A stretch of DNA of 64,000 nucleotides, taken from Leeia oryzae DSM 17879 (GTDB taxonomy: Bacteria > Pseudomonadota > Gammaproteobacteria > Burkholderiales > Leeiaceae). Below the pieces are notes generated by a model. It had not been told where the DNA came from. It saw nothing but the letters and a program-made list of their open reading frames with translations, and searched no databases. This document shows positions 17,932 through 27,036 of this stretch, in pieces (positions within the stretch are counted from its first letter, which is position 1; each line of letters begins with the position of its first letter). Position numbers and translations under genes: made by a program. The stretch lies in contig NZ_AQXU01000014.1 of NCBI RefSeq assembly GCF_000376945.1, positions 1 to 64,000 of the forward strand. Direction: 5' to 3'.

Positions 17932-18915
17932 ATGGTTCCGCAAGATATTTCACAACTCTCCCACATCGGCTTTCTGGTGTTACCCAGTTTCTCCATGATT
18001 GCATTTACCAATGCGGTCGAACCGCTGCGGATGGCTAACCAGCTCAGCCGCAAGCGTCTGTATCGCTGGTCCATCATCACCTGTACTGACGAACCCGTGC
18101 TGGCCAGTAATGGTTTGGCCATTACGCCTACAGTACGTCCGGAAGAAGTCCCCAAGCCCGATATCCTGTTTGTCTGTGGCGGAACCCATGTGCGGGAAGC
18201 AGTCACTGACCAGGTCATTTCCGTTGTTCGCAAATATCATCAGGCAGGTGTGGCGCTCGGGGCGGTATGTACCGGTACGTTTGCGCTGGCAAAAGCCGGG
18301 GTGCTGAATGGCTACCGTTGTTCCATTCACTGGGAGAACCTCTCTGCCATTCGTGAGGAATTCCCCGGCATCGACTTCTCAGGTGAGCTGTTCGTGATCG
18401 ACCGTGACCGCTTTACCTGTAGTGGCGGCACTGCGCCGCTAGACCTCATGATCAACATGATCCGCTTCAAGGGTGGCAAGAGCCTGGCCGCGGATGTTTC
18501 GGAACAATTCATCATGGATCGTATCCGTGATGAAAAAGACCGCCAGCACATCCCGCTGGTGGCGCGCATTGGTGCCGGTCACGAATCCTTGCTGGAAGCC
18601 GCACTGGCCATGGAAGGCAATATCGAAAACCCGATTTCGCTGGACAAACTGGCCGAAGATCTCGGGTTGTCTCTCCGACATCTGGAGCGCCTGTTTAAAC
18701 GCTATCTGGGGACCACGCCGGCCCAGTATTATCTGGACCTGCGTCTGCGCCGTGCACGCGAGCTGCTACTGCAAACCAATATGTCGGTGATGGAAGTCAC
18801 TGTCGCCTGCGGTTTTCAGTCTTCTTCGCATTTCAGCAAGTCTTATCGCGGTGTCTTTGGCTACCCGCCAAGCCGTGAGCGTCACCCTGACGTTCAGCAC
18901 GTCACCATCATGTAA
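17932..18915 (+). CDS. gbdR: AraC-family activator of betaine catabolism (GbdR-like)
   Basis: A 327-residue transcription activator. The N-terminal two thirds is a DJ-1/PfpI (class I glutamine amidotransferase-like) domain with the nucleophile-elbow region GAVCTGTFALAKAG near residue 105. The C-terminal AraC helix-turn-helix pair spans about 220-320 and includes LRRARELLLQTNMSV and FQSSSHFSKSYRGVFGYPPS. GbdR of Pseudomonas has this layout and senses glycine betaine and dimethylglycine. An AGGGGATG sequence precedes the ATG. Location among all the betaine genes makes it the likely regulator of the whole 21-kb cluster. ArgR- or CdhR-type relatives share the fold, so the ligand is inferred. Confidence 0.88.
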   Translation: MVPQDISQLSHIGFLVLPSFSMIAFTNAVEPLRMANQLSRKRLYRWSIITCTDEPVLASNGLAITPTVRPEEVPKPDILFVCGGTHVREAVTDQVISVVRKYHQAGVALGAVCTGTFALAKAGVLNGYRCSIHWENLSAIREEFPGIDFSGELFVIDRDRFTCSGGTAPLDLMINMIRFKGGKSLAADVSEQFIMDRIRDEKDRQHIPLVARIGAGHESLLEAALAMEGNIENPISLDKLAEDLGLSLRHLERLFKRYLGTTPAQYYLDLRLRRARELLLQTNMSVMEVTVACGFQSSSHFSKSYRGVFGYPPSRERHPDVQHVTIM

Positions 18916-19037
18916 TTCTGAAGGGCTGCTGCCACTGCACGCAGCCCGGTGTTATCGCAATTCACGGATATCATGGCCCTGCAGGTGTAGGGTCAGGTGT
19001 CTCTTTACGACCTGTTTCATCTAACCCTGGAGTTCGG

Positions 19038-19991
19038 ATGCAAATGCGTATCAGTAAATTGCTATCGTCAGCCAGCACCATGCTGGTTTCTTTTTGTGTG
19101 ATGGGGGCCGAGGCGCAAGAAGCACCGCAATGCCAGAATGTCCGGTTTGCCGAGGTCGGCTGGACCGACATTACCGCTACGACCGCACTTTCATCGACGG
19201 TGTTAAAGGCGCTGGGCTACAACCCTTCCTCCACCATTCTGTCTCTGCCCGACACATTCAAGAATCTGAAGTCAAAGCAGGTAGATGCCTTTCTGGGGTA
19301 CTGGAGCCCGAGCCAGACCCCGGTAGTGGCCCCGTTTCTCAAGTCGGGCGATATCAAGATGGTGCCGCACCCTAATCTGGTAGGGGCCAAATATACGCTG
19401 GCGGTTCCTGCCTATGCCGCGGCTGGCGGGCTCAAGAGTTTTGCCGATCTGGCCAAATACAAAGACAAGCTCGGGTATACCATTTACGGTATTGAGCCTG
19501 GTAACGATGGCAACAAACTGATTAACGACATGATCAGCAAAAACCAGTTCGGTCTGGGCGACTTCATGGTGGCAGAGTGGGGCGAACGCGGCATGCTGAT
19601 GGAAGTGAAGAAAGCCATCTCCGAAAAACGCTGGATTGCGTTTCTTGCCTGGGAGCCGCATCCCATGAATGTGGATTTCAACCTGACCTACCTTAAAGGC
19701 GGCGATGCCATTTTTGGTGCCAACTATGGCGAAGCAAAGGTATTCACCCTGATGTCTTCCGATTATCAGACCCGCTGCCCGAATGTTGGCAAACTGCTGG
19801 GGAACCTGCAATTTACGCTGGACATGGAAAACCGGGTCATGGGTAGCATCATGAGTAAAAGCAAACCGCTGGTGGCCGCCAAAGACTGGCTAAAACAGAA
19901 CCCGGCAGTGCTCAAGAACTGGCTGAATGGCGTAACGACATTCGATGGCAAGGACGCGTTGCCAGCAGTCATGTCGGCCATCGGGGCGTGA
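19038..19991 (+). CDS. ChoX/BetX-like quaternary amine binding protein, copy 1
   Basis: A 317-residue periplasmic binding protein with a signal peptide ending near residue 27 (GAEA/QE). It matches the choline/betaine-binding ChoX family, with FAEVGWTDITATTA, FLGYWSPSQTPV, NLVGAKYTLAVP and FLAWEPHPMNV, which place the Trp and Tyr cage residues. Two conserved Cys (near the mature N-terminus and in TRCPNVGK) may form a disulfide. It is the first of two paralogues on this strand downstream of gbdR. It has no ABC core of its own and probably feeds the ATPase/permease pair upstream. Whether the ligand is choline, betaine or carnitine cannot be told. Confidence 0.87.
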   Translation: MQMRISKLLSSASTMLVSFCVMGAEAQEAPQCQNVRFAEVGWTDITATTALSSTVLKALGYNPSSTILSLPDTFKNLKSKQVDAFLGYWSPSQTPVVAPFLKSGDIKMVPHPNLVGAKYTLAVPAYAAAGGLKSFADLAKYKDKLGYTIYGIEPGNDGNKLINDMISKNQFGLGDFMVAEWGERGMLMEVKKAISEKRWIAFLAWEPHPMNVDFNLTYLKGGDAIFGANYGEAKVFTLMSSDYQTRCPNVGKLLGNLQFTLDMENRVMGSIMSKSKPLVAAKDWLKQNPAVLKNWLNGVTTFDGKDALPAVMSAIGA

Positions 19992-20232
19992 CGAAAGGCG
20001 TACGACCGTTTTGCTGATGGCATGAAAACCGGAGGCGCTGAATGGCAAATTCATGTCGCTGTCGTTCAATTCGCACAAGGTAATGCCTGTCACTCTTCCG
20101 CTACAACGGATGAGGTCCGGAGAGGGGCGCTGACCGTTGCTGTACCCAAAAACAAAGTGTTATCGGAGAGAGACTGGTCACCCGTTCTGACGGGTTACCG
20201 GTATTGTTTGGCTTATTCAAGGAGATTCAGTA

Positions 20233-21174
20233 ATGCTGCAATCACGTAAACTGTTGGCCACTCTTGCAATTGCGGCATGTAGCCAGCTTGCCTTCGCGCA
20301 AGACCCTGCTGCCTGTCAAAAAGTACATTTCGCAGATGTCGGCTGGACCGACATCGCCGCCACCACCGGTATGGCTTCTGTCGTGCTGGATGGTCTTGGC
20401 TACAAACCATCAACCACCATTGCTTCTGTGCCTATTACGTTTGCCGGTATCAAATCCAAACAGATCGATGTGTTTCTGGGTTACTGGAACCCGAGCATGA
20501 CGCCAGTCATCGAGCCGTTCATCAAGGCCAAGCAGATCAAGGTGCTGGACAAGCCTAACCTGGTCGGTGCCAAGTACACCCTGGCCGTGCCATCTTACGT
20601 TGCCGCTGCCGGCCTGAAGAGCTTTGCCGACATCGCCAAGTTCAAAAAAGAACTGGACGGCAAGATTTTCGGTATCGAACCGGGTAACGATGGTAATGCG
20701 CTGATTCAGGGCATGATCCAGAAAAACCAGTTTGGCCTGAAAGACTTTAAACTGATCGAGTCCAGTGAAGCCGGTATGCTGGCCGAAGCCGAGCGCGCCG
20801 TTCGCCAGAAGAAATTCATCGTTTTCCTGGGCTGGGAACCACACCCAATGAACGTGAAAATGCGCATGACCTACCTGACAGGCGGGGATGACGTATTCGG
20901 CCCGAACCTGGGTGAAGCCAAAGTGTATACCGCGGTATCCCCAGATTACGAAACACGCTGCCCGAACGTAGGCAAGTTTGTGAACAATCTGGAATTCACC
21001 ACCGGTATCGAGAACATGGTCATGGGTCCGATCATGAACAAAACCAAGCCTGAAGTGGCTGCCAAAGAATACCTGAAGAAAAACCCGGCCGTGCTGAACA
21101 AATGGCTGGCAGGTGTGACAACATTCGACGGCAAAGATGGCCTGGCTGCCGTGAAGAAATCTCTGGGTCTGTAA
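20233..21174 (+). CDS. ChoX/BetX-like quaternary amine binding protein, copy 2
   Basis: A 313-residue paralogue of the preceding gene, with the same motif order (FADVGWTDIAATTG, FLGYWNPSMTPV, NLVGAKYTLAVP, FLGWEPHPMNV). The signal peptide ends near residue 22 (AFA/QD). AAGGAG at 20219-20224 precedes the ATG. A 241-bp spacer with its own ribosome site separates it from copy 1, so it may have its own promoter. The two copies have diverged considerably, which favours different ligands over simple dosage. A clear terminator closes the cluster. Confidence 0.87.
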   Translation: MLQSRKLLATLAIAACSQLAFAQDPAACQKVHFADVGWTDIAATTGMASVVLDGLGYKPSTTIASVPITFAGIKSKQIDVFLGYWNPSMTPVIEPFIKAKQIKVLDKPNLVGAKYTLAVPSYVAAAGLKSFADIAKFKKELDGKIFGIEPGNDGNALIQGMIQKNQFGLKDFKLIESSEAGMLAEAERAVRQKKFIVFLGWEPHPMNVKMRMTYLTGGDDVFGPNLGEAKVYTAVSPDYETRCPNVGKFVNNLEFTTGIENMVMGPIMNKTKPEVAAKEYLKKNPAVLNKWLAGVTTFDGKDGLAAVKKSLGL

Positions 21175-21203
21175 TCTGACCAGTTACGCAATGCCTTGCG
21201 TAA

Positions 21204-21236
21204 AAAAGGGTTGGCGTTTGCCAACCCTTTTTGCTT
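21204..21236 (+). terminator. Terminator at the right end of the betaine cluster
   Basis: The stem AAAGGGTTGGC with its complement GCCAACCCTTT has a 4-nt loop and a T-rich tail. Confidence 0.88.
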
Positions 21237-21384
21237 TTTTGGGAGTTGCAGCTACACTGGTAATATCTACATAATATTCAAATGGTATACTGCATCGGTT
21301 TGTGATGCCAAATGATGGCATCGCCTCCAATCACGACCCATCCGTCACCAGACGAGACACCCCCGGCAAAAGGTATTGCAATTT

Positions 21385-22197
21385 ATGATGCAGCATATGA
21401 AACCCGTGTTCAGCAGGCTTTTATGTGCATCATTCCGCGCTAGCCTTGTCCTGTGTCTGAGCATGGGGTCGGCCCAGGCTAAAGAGTCCGTCATTCTCGG
21501 CATCAATGAATTATCCCTGCCGCCCTATATCATGGAAGACGGGCCCGGTTTTGCCACCCAGCCCGGTTTGTCTGTCGAGCTGGTAAAAGTGGCCGCTAAT
21601 GCCTGTCAGGTAGACATTGTGCTGCAGCGGCTGTCTGCCATGCGCTTGCTGCAAGCCCTCAAGGTCAACAGCATCAATGGCGTGATTCAGCTTTCTTATA
21701 GCAAAGAGCGGGATGATTACGCCGCTTTTCCCATGAAAGACAATCAGCCTGATGCCAATGTACGGCTGACGCACCTGAAATACAGTTTCTTTACCAATGC
21801 CAACCAGCGTATGGGTTGGGATGGCCAGCATCTGACCGGTTCGGATCTGCCTGTTGGCGCCATCTTTGGCTGGTCCATCGTAAAAGATCTGCAAAAAATG
21901 CAAATTCCCGTGGATACCGCTACCGACTTCAAGTCCAATCTGGCCAAGCTGAAGGCCGGACGTATCTCTGCGTTTGCCGTCCAGCCCGCGCTGGCGCAAG
22001 CGTACCTCAAAGGCCGGCAGGATATCGTCGAACTGACACCGGCCATCATCGAAAAAGATTACTTCCTCCCGTTCAGCCATGCCTACAAGGCCGACAAGCC
22101 TGAAGTTGTGCAATGTCTGTGGCGGCAGATTGCCGCCCGCCGCGATGCACTGATGCAGCACCTGGAACCCGTCTATCATGAGCTGATGCTGCGTTAA
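21385..22197 (+). CDS. Periplasmic amino-acid-binding-like protein (SBP family 3)
   Basis: A 270-residue exported protein. Residues 1-32 form a long signal sequence ending SAQA/KE; the rest resembles bacterial extracellular solute-binding family 3 (GINELSLPPYIMEDG, then LSVELVKVAANAC). I chose ATG 21385 because AAAAGG lies 11 bp upstream; ATG 21388 and 21397 are alternatives. No transporter genes adjoin it, so it may be an orphan sensor or scavenger and not part of an ABC system. The ligand is unknown. Confidence 0.75.
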   Translation: MMQHMKPVFSRLLCASFRASLVLCLSMGSAQAKESVILGINELSLPPYIMEDGPGFATQPGLSVELVKVAANACQVDIVLQRLSAMRLLQALKVNSINGVIQLSYSKERDDYAAFPMKDNQPDANVRLTHLKYSFFTNANQRMGWDGQHLTGSDLPVGAIFGWSIVKDLQKMQIPVDTATDFKSNLAKLKAGRISAFAVQPALAQAYLKGRQDIVELTPAIIEKDYFLPFSHAYKADKPEVVQCLWRQIAARRDALMQHLEPVYHELMLR

Positions 22198-22313
22198 TCC
22201 CAGAAGCATGGTGTGTCTGCGCAAAATCTTTGCTGTTCTCTGGATGAGGCCGGTTTTCTGGACTTTGTCTATGCCATAATCATGGCAATGCCATTACCGC
22301 TAAAGGATGCTTT

Positions 22314-23213
22314 ATGGATCTGTTCTTGCTTGTGATTGCCGCTGTGGTGGTTGCTACCCTAGTGTTAGGGGTACGCATCGTCGAACAGCAAACCGTGGCG
22401 ATTGTACAAACGCTTGGCCGCTATGCCAGAACCCTTACCCCAGGCTTAAACTGGATCTGGATTCCCTTTCAGCAAACCGCGGGCAAGCTGTCGCTCAAGA
22501 TCGAATCCGTCCCCGCCACGGTCGAGGTCAAAACCCTGGACAACATGTTTGTGGCCCTGCCCGTGAACCTGATGATTCAGGTGGAGGCAGAAAATGCCGC
22601 AGATGCGTTTTACAAGCTGAAAGAACCCCACGAACAAGTCCGTGCCTGGGTGCTGAATACCGTCCGCTCGGTGGCGGCTTCCATGACGCTGGAAGACATG
22701 TTCAAGGACCGCGAAAAGATCGTCGGCGAAGTGCGGACGGTACTGACCACCAAATTGTCCGAATTTGGCTACCGGCTGGAAGGCGTGCTGATTGACCAGC
22801 CAACCGTATCGCTGGAAGTCCAGTCCTCGTTTAACCGGGTCGTGGCCGCTACCCGCGAGAAAGAAGCCGCCCAGCAAGAAGCCGAAGCCGCCAAAATCCG
22901 TACGGTGAAACAGGCAGAAGCCGAGGCAGAGGCCCAGCGCCAGCGCGCCAAGGGCCTGGCAGACTCGCGCAAGCTGCTGGCCGAGGGGTTGAAAGAATCG
23001 TTACTGGAGTTTGAAGGCATTCCGCCCCATGAAGCCATCGCCGTACTGCTGGAAACCAACCGCATCGATGCCCTGCGCGAAATCGGCAAACATAACAATC
23101 TGGTGATTCTGGACCTGGCCAAATCCGATGCTACCCAACAGGCATTAATGCCCTTGCTGGGTGGCCTGAAGCGCAAAGCAGCAGCGGATGACCATACTGA
23201 CAAATCCGCCTAG
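22314..23213 (+). CDS. SPFH/stomatin-like membrane protein (QmcA type)
   Basis: A 299-residue protein with one N-terminal membrane segment (residues 1-20) and an SPFH (band 7) domain: RIVEQQTVAIVQTLGRYARTL near the start, PVNLMIQVE in the middle and the LTTKLSEFGYRLEGVLI strand. An Ala/Glu/Gln-rich coiled coil lies at about 185-225, and a C-terminal oligomerisation segment follows. Such proteins form membrane scaffolds and can modulate FtsH-like proteases. An NfeD partner, often adjacent, is absent. The VOC gene starts 9 bp downstream, suggesting co-transcription. Confidence 0.88.
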   Translation: MDLFLLVIAAVVVATLVLGVRIVEQQTVAIVQTLGRYARTLTPGLNWIWIPFQQTAGKLSLKIESVPATVEVKTLDNMFVALPVNLMIQVEAENAADAFYKLKEPHEQVRAWVLNTVRSVAASMTLEDMFKDREKIVGEVRTVLTTKLSEFGYRLEGVLIDQPTVSLEVQSSFNRVVAATREKEAAQQEAEAAKIRTVKQAEAEAEAQRQRAKGLADSRKLLAEGLKESLLEFEGIPPHEAIAVLLETNRIDALREIGKHNNLVILDLAKSDATQQALMPLLGGLKRKAAADDHTDKSA

Positions 23214-23222
23214 GAGACCGGC

Positions 23223-23669
23223 ATGGTCGAAGTCACCGGCATAGACCACATTTATATCAGTGTGTCTGACCTGACCGCGTCAGAGGCCTTTTACAACGCG
23301 GTGTTGCGAGACGTACTGGGCTTCCGCCAGAACCGGTTTGAACTGGCCGCGGACCTGCACGTGCAATACTACAACCGCCACTTCGGCTATGTGCTGCGCC
23401 CGGCCAAGTCAGGCCCGGTGCATGACAACTACGCACCGGGCTTGCATCATCTATGCTTCCGGGTGCATACCATTGCCGATGTTCAGACCGCTGCCAGAGA
23501 ACTGGCTGAACGGGGCATCAGCTGTACCGCTCCCGCGTTATACCCGGACTATGCGCCGGACTACTGGGCTACCTTCCTGTATGACCCGGACGGCATCCGG
23601 CTGGAAATCACCAATTACCGGCAAGAACGACAATGGCGACATGATCACTGGGATGATCAACCCGCCTGA
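23223..23669 (+). CDS. VOC-superfamily (glyoxalase/dioxygenase fold) protein
   Basis: A 148-residue single VOC domain. IDHIYISVSDL with its His at the start, LHHLCFRV in the middle, and a final FLYDPDGIRLEITNY carrying the metal-binding Glu are the usual three metal-ligand segments. The reaction is unknown; lactoylglutathione lyase-like and resistance-type proteins share the fold. It sits between an SPFH gene and a small kinase gene with short spacings (9 and 18 bp). Confidence 0.85.
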   Translation: MVEVTGIDHIYISVSDLTASEAFYNAVLRDVLGFRQNRFELAADLHVQYYNRHFGYVLRPAKSGPVHDNYAPGLHHLCFRVHTIADVQTAARELAERGISCTAPALYPDYAPDYWATFLYDPDGIRLEITNYRQERQWRHDHWDDQPA

Positions 23670-23687
23670 TACAGATGGAATACGCAA

Positions 23688-24311
23688 ATGTTTACGACAG
23701 AAGCACGGCAACGCCTTGAACACCTGCTACAAGACGGCCAACGCAAAATCCTCGGGCTCATCGGCCCGCCCGGCGCCGGCAAGTCCACCGTGGCAGCCGT
23801 GATTCACCAGCACTTCCCGCAGCAAAGCGTCGTCGTCCCTATGGACGGCTATCATCTGGCCAATGTTGAACTGGCGCGTCTGGGCAGGGCAGACCGCAAA
23901 GGTGCGCAAGACACCTTCGACAGCGCCGGGTTTGTCAGCCTGCTGCATCGCCTGAAGCACCAGGACGCGGATGAAATTGTCTACGCGCCCGAGTTCCGCC
24001 GCGAGATCGAAGAACCCATCGCCAATGCCATCCCCGTCTTGCCAGAAACCCAACTGATCATCGTGGAAGGTAACTACCTGCTACTAAACACTGGCCACTG
24101 GCGTAACGCTGCACCTCTACTGGATGACACCTGGTACATCGAGGTCGATGCCAACACCCGCCTGGAACGACTGATTAACCGACACATGCAATTTGGCCGC
24201 ACCCGTCAAGCAGCAGAAGCCTGGGTCGAGGCAACGGATGAACCGAATGCGAGGATGATTGAGGCGACGAAGGTGTTGGCTGGGTATGTTTTGCATATGG
24301 ATACAATTTGA
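23688..24311 (+). CDS. P-loop nucleoside/sugar kinase family protein
   Basis: A 207-residue kinase of the uridine kinase/pantothenate kinase-like P-loop family. Walker A is GPPGAGKST (about residues 25-33), followed by MDGYHL with the catalytic Asp and an LIIVEGNYLLL strand. The C-terminal lid region carries RLINRHMQFGRT. Family members with this layout (YggC- or FrcK-like) phosphorylate small alcohols or nucleosides, but the substrate here cannot be named. It is the last gene of an apparent three-gene run. Confidence 0.82.
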   Translation: MFTTEARQRLEHLLQDGQRKILGLIGPPGAGKSTVAAVIHQHFPQQSVVVPMDGYHLANVELARLGRADRKGAQDTFDSAGFVSLLHRLKHQDADEIVYAPEFRREIEEPIANAIPVLPETQLIIVEGNYLLLNTGHWRNAAPLLDDTWYIEVDANTRLERLINRHMQFGRTRQAAEAWVEATDEPNARMIEATKVLAGYVLHMDTI

Positions 24312-24422
24312 GCATCAGAGCCAGCTACTTTTGAAATTGAGTTGCCAATAAAGAACGAAAGAGGGAAACACAACTGATACGGATGTTCAAAAAGACTTAA
24401 CCTATACCTTCGAAAAGGTGGA

Positions 24423-25343
24423 CTAGGCATCCATAGTTAGCCCTTTCCACTCCCCAATGACATTCCGAACAAACTCCATAAATGCATCCACTTTTGCCGG
24501 TCGATAACGACGATGTTGGATAATCGCGTAAATACCTGGTGCCTCAGGTGTTAGGGGTTCATTAAACTGATCGAGGATCTCGATCAGTTTGCCCTCCCGC
24601 AAATCGCTTGCTAGCAGCCAATCGGGTTGCCTGATAATTCCCAGCCCGCTGCGTGCCATAGCGATCAGCGCAAACGATTCATTGCTAGCGTAGTTACCGT
24701 TAATATTGATAGTCTGATAAGTATTGTTATGCCAGTAGCGCCAACTTACTGGCGAAGTATCGTGTCGGTAAATCAGGCAGGTGTGGTGCTTCAAATCTTC
24801 CAGAAACGCAGGAGTGCCATGCTGCCTAAGGTAGGCTGGACTGGCACAGGTGATGCGCCGATAACGCAGTAAAGGAAGGGCAATAACATTGGCGTCCGCC
24901 AATAAGCCTGCGCGCAATCCAATATCGAAGTTTCCTGCAACTAGGTCTACGATTTGATCGCTCACTTGCAAGTCCAATGAAATTTCCGGGTAGCGCGCTG
25001 TGAACTCGCCTATACGCGGATATATAAAGGTTGTTGCCACACCCAACGGCAACGTGACTCTCAGACTTCCTTTCGGTTTCTCCGTGGCATCGCAAACTGC
25101 TGCCTCTAAGCTTGCTGCTTGTTCAAGCAAGTGCTTGGCGCGTTCGTACAAAACCATTCCTGCTTCTGTTACAGCAATTCGACGCGTAGTTCTTTCCAAC
25201 AGGCGGGTGTTGTAGATTTTTTCGAGCTTTGCAAGGTTTTGTGTAACTTTTGTTGGCGATAGGCCTAGTACCTTGGCTGCCTTTACAAGGCTGCCGGTAT
25301 CTACTATCTGGCAAAAAAGCCGCAGTGCATCAAGACGATCCAT
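24423..25343 (-). CDS. LysR-family transcription regulator
   Basis: A 306-residue LysR regulator. The N-terminal winged helix is LRLFCQIVDTGSLVKAAKVL with the recognition helix SPTKVTQNLAKLE, and a periplasmic-binding-like effector domain spans about 90-295. It belongs to the group with a MDRLDALRLF start. It is divergent from the NTF2-like gene across a 152-bp AT-rich intergenic region, so it probably regulates that gene and itself. G+C looks lower than in flanking genes, a mild hint of acquisition. The effector is unknown. Confidence 0.9.
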   Translation of the reverse strand: MDRLDALRLFCQIVDTGSLVKAAKVLGLSPTKVTQNLAKLEKIYNTRLLERTTRRIAVTEAGMVLYERAKHLLEQAASLEAAVCDATEKPKGSLRVTLPLGVATTFIYPRIGEFTARYPEISLDLQVSDQIVDLVAGNFDIGLRAGLLADANVIALPLLRYRRITCASPAYLRQHGTPAFLEDLKHHTCLIYRHDTSPVSWRYWHNNTYQTININGNYASNESFALIAMARSGLGIIRQPDWLLASDLREGKLIEILDQFNEPLTPEAPGIYAIIQHRRYRPAKVDAFMEFVRNVIGEWKGLTMDA

Positions 25344-25495
25344 ATATCCTCATTATTATAAAAACCAAAATAGTATGTTTAAATTTTCTTTGATTATAAG
25401 GTTTTTAAAAACAATTAGAATGTGACTCGTGTTCAGACTCCGCTAGTTATGGGCGGTATCTACATAATTTTCAATTACTTTAAAGGTTGCTAACC

Positions 25496-25873
25496 ATGTC
25501 GATTCAATCGATTCATGAGATATCCAAGGCTGTAGAATTGTATTTCAATGCGTTATATGAGTGTGACCTTCATAAATTTGATCAGGTCTTCCACCCGAGT
25601 AGCAGTTTGTTTGATGCCACGAATGATTCTTTTACGGCGATGCCCATTGCAGATTATCGAGACATCATCGCCAACCGTAGGTCCCCGGCTAGCATCAGCC
25701 AGATGCGCGAAGATGAGTTAATTTCGATCGACTTATTGTCACAAGATATCGGCGTGGCTAAAGTTCGTTTACGCATCCATGACAAGGTGTTTATCGATCA
25801 TCTCAATTTCGCCAGAATAGATGGCCGTTTCATGATTGTTGCCAAGTTGTGGCATGACATGACACCTAGCTGA
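25496..25873 (+). CDS. NTF2-like (SnoaL/lumazine-binding-like) small protein
   Basis: A 125-residue protein with the NTF2-like cone fold pattern: an N-terminal helix (AVELYFNALYECDLHKFDQVF), then strands ending with HLNFARIDGRFMIVAKLWH. It fits the putative lumazine-binding/SnoaL group, which includes enzymes and binding proteins. ATG 25496 is chosen over an upstream TTG. It is divergent from the LysR gene, the usual regulator-target layout. No catalytic residue can be assigned. Confidence 0.75.
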   Translation: MSIQSIHEISKAVELYFNALYECDLHKFDQVFHPSSSLFDATNDSFTAMPIADYRDIIANRRSPASISQMREDELISIDLLSQDIGVAKVRLRIHDKVFIDHLNFARIDGRFMIVAKLWHDMTPS

Positions 25874-26240
25874 GATTTTGTTTAAAAGTGCTAGGGTTTA
25901 TTTGTAATGGCCCAGCACTTTCCGCACCTCCCCGACTGTAAATTTACTCAGTAATGCCGATACTTGGATGAGGGGCGCCACCTTCTAGAGTTTCATCAGC
26001 ACTAATCATTTCAGGCCGGCTCTTAACGAGCTGGTTCTGAAGAATGCAGCATTTCCCACCTGCGACAATCCGACCAATATCGTGACCTCCTGCACCATGA
26101 TCTGACGATCAATTTTAAGTATTCATTTTATGACAAATGTATAATTTGTTTGTGAGGATGCGTGTCTTTCTGCAAACCCCAGTCTGAAAGATGCTGGCAG
26201 CACCGACCAGATAACATTCATGTTAAAGGATTTCATTTAT
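25874..26240. other. 367-bp gap between the NTF2-like gene and a secreted unknown
   Basis: No convincing gene. An imperfect hairpin at 25886-25920 (AAGTGCT-A-GGG with CCCAGCACTT) without a T tract may end the NTF2-like transcript. The middle (about 25930-26100) is G+C-richer but broken by stops on both strands and could be gene debris. The right part is AT-rich (26110-26160), with a possible promoter for the next gene. Confidence 0.35.
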
Positions 26241-26963
26241 ATGTTGTTGCAATGGCCAAACATGGTTTTTTTATTATGCCTCAGTAGCTGTATTCCTGAC
26301 GTAAATGCGGCGTGCCAGGCCAATCATGGTATCTATCCTCCCATGCCTAAAACCGTCGTTGAGTCTAAGCAAGTCATCCCCAAGGGCTGGCACTTGGTTA
26401 CTTGGGCAGATGGTGATCTGGATAAGGATGGGGTTGCAGACCGGGCAATGGTGATTGATCGAACCAAGGCAGCGGAAGAGGTTATTGATTTTACGATGGA
26501 CGGAAAACCGGATGGATCGCCGGTGTACACCTATCCGAGAATGCTGATTATCCTGAAAGGCAAGGCAACTTGCGGGTATGGCCTCTGGGTGGCTGATCCA
26601 TTTCTTCTGGATAGAAAAAATGACCGGGATGCGACTTCTGAAGATCAGGAAACCCGGTTGCAGTTATCCGCTGGCAGGTTGCACATTGCATACTTGCCCA
26701 TTCACGGCCATTGGGACGTGACCTTTTTACTGACGCCAAAGAATGCTTTTAAGTTGGCCAGATTTGAGGGTTTGGATGGGGATGCATCTTCCATCGAGAA
26801 AGTGTCCATCGATTTTGCAAAAGGGGTGAAAACGGTTGAGCAAAGCAGTGATGGTCAGAAATCGCATGCCAAAACCATCACAACCAAGTTCCATGCCGCG
26901 CATGACTATTATTTAGGCGAGTATTGTTTGAACACAGTAGTGATGACATCAATACCCGATTAA
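26241..26963 (+). CDS. Secreted protein of unknown function with an Asp-rich loop
   Basis: A 240-residue exported protein. ATG 26241 is preferred because AAAGGA sits 10 bp upstream; an ATG at 26220 has no ribosome site. The N-terminus is hydrophobic and ends LSSC-IPDVNA-ACQ, which could be read as a lipobox (LSSC) or as a signal peptidase I site after VNA. The loop DGDLDKDGVAD resembles a calcium-binding or FG-GAP-type Asp loop at the start of a beta-rich domain. I do not recognise the family. It stands alone on its strand and is convergent with thyA. Confidence 0.7.
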   Translation: MLLQWPNMVFLLCLSSCIPDVNAACQANHGIYPPMPKTVVESKQVIPKGWHLVTWADGDLDKDGVADRAMVIDRTKAAEEVIDFTMDGKPDGSPVYTYPRMLIILKGKATCGYGLWVADPFLLDRKNDRDATSEDQETRLQLSAGRLHIAYLPIHGHWDVTFLLTPKNAFKLARFEGLDGDASSIEKVSIDFAKGVKTVEQSSDGQKSHAKTITTKFHAAHDYYLGEYCLNTVVMTSIPD

Positions 26964-27036
26964 GGGTGGGTGCAGCTATTACGATTTGCTATTTGAAAGC
27001 ACGTACATGGAGTGATGCTTGCATCACTCCATCATC

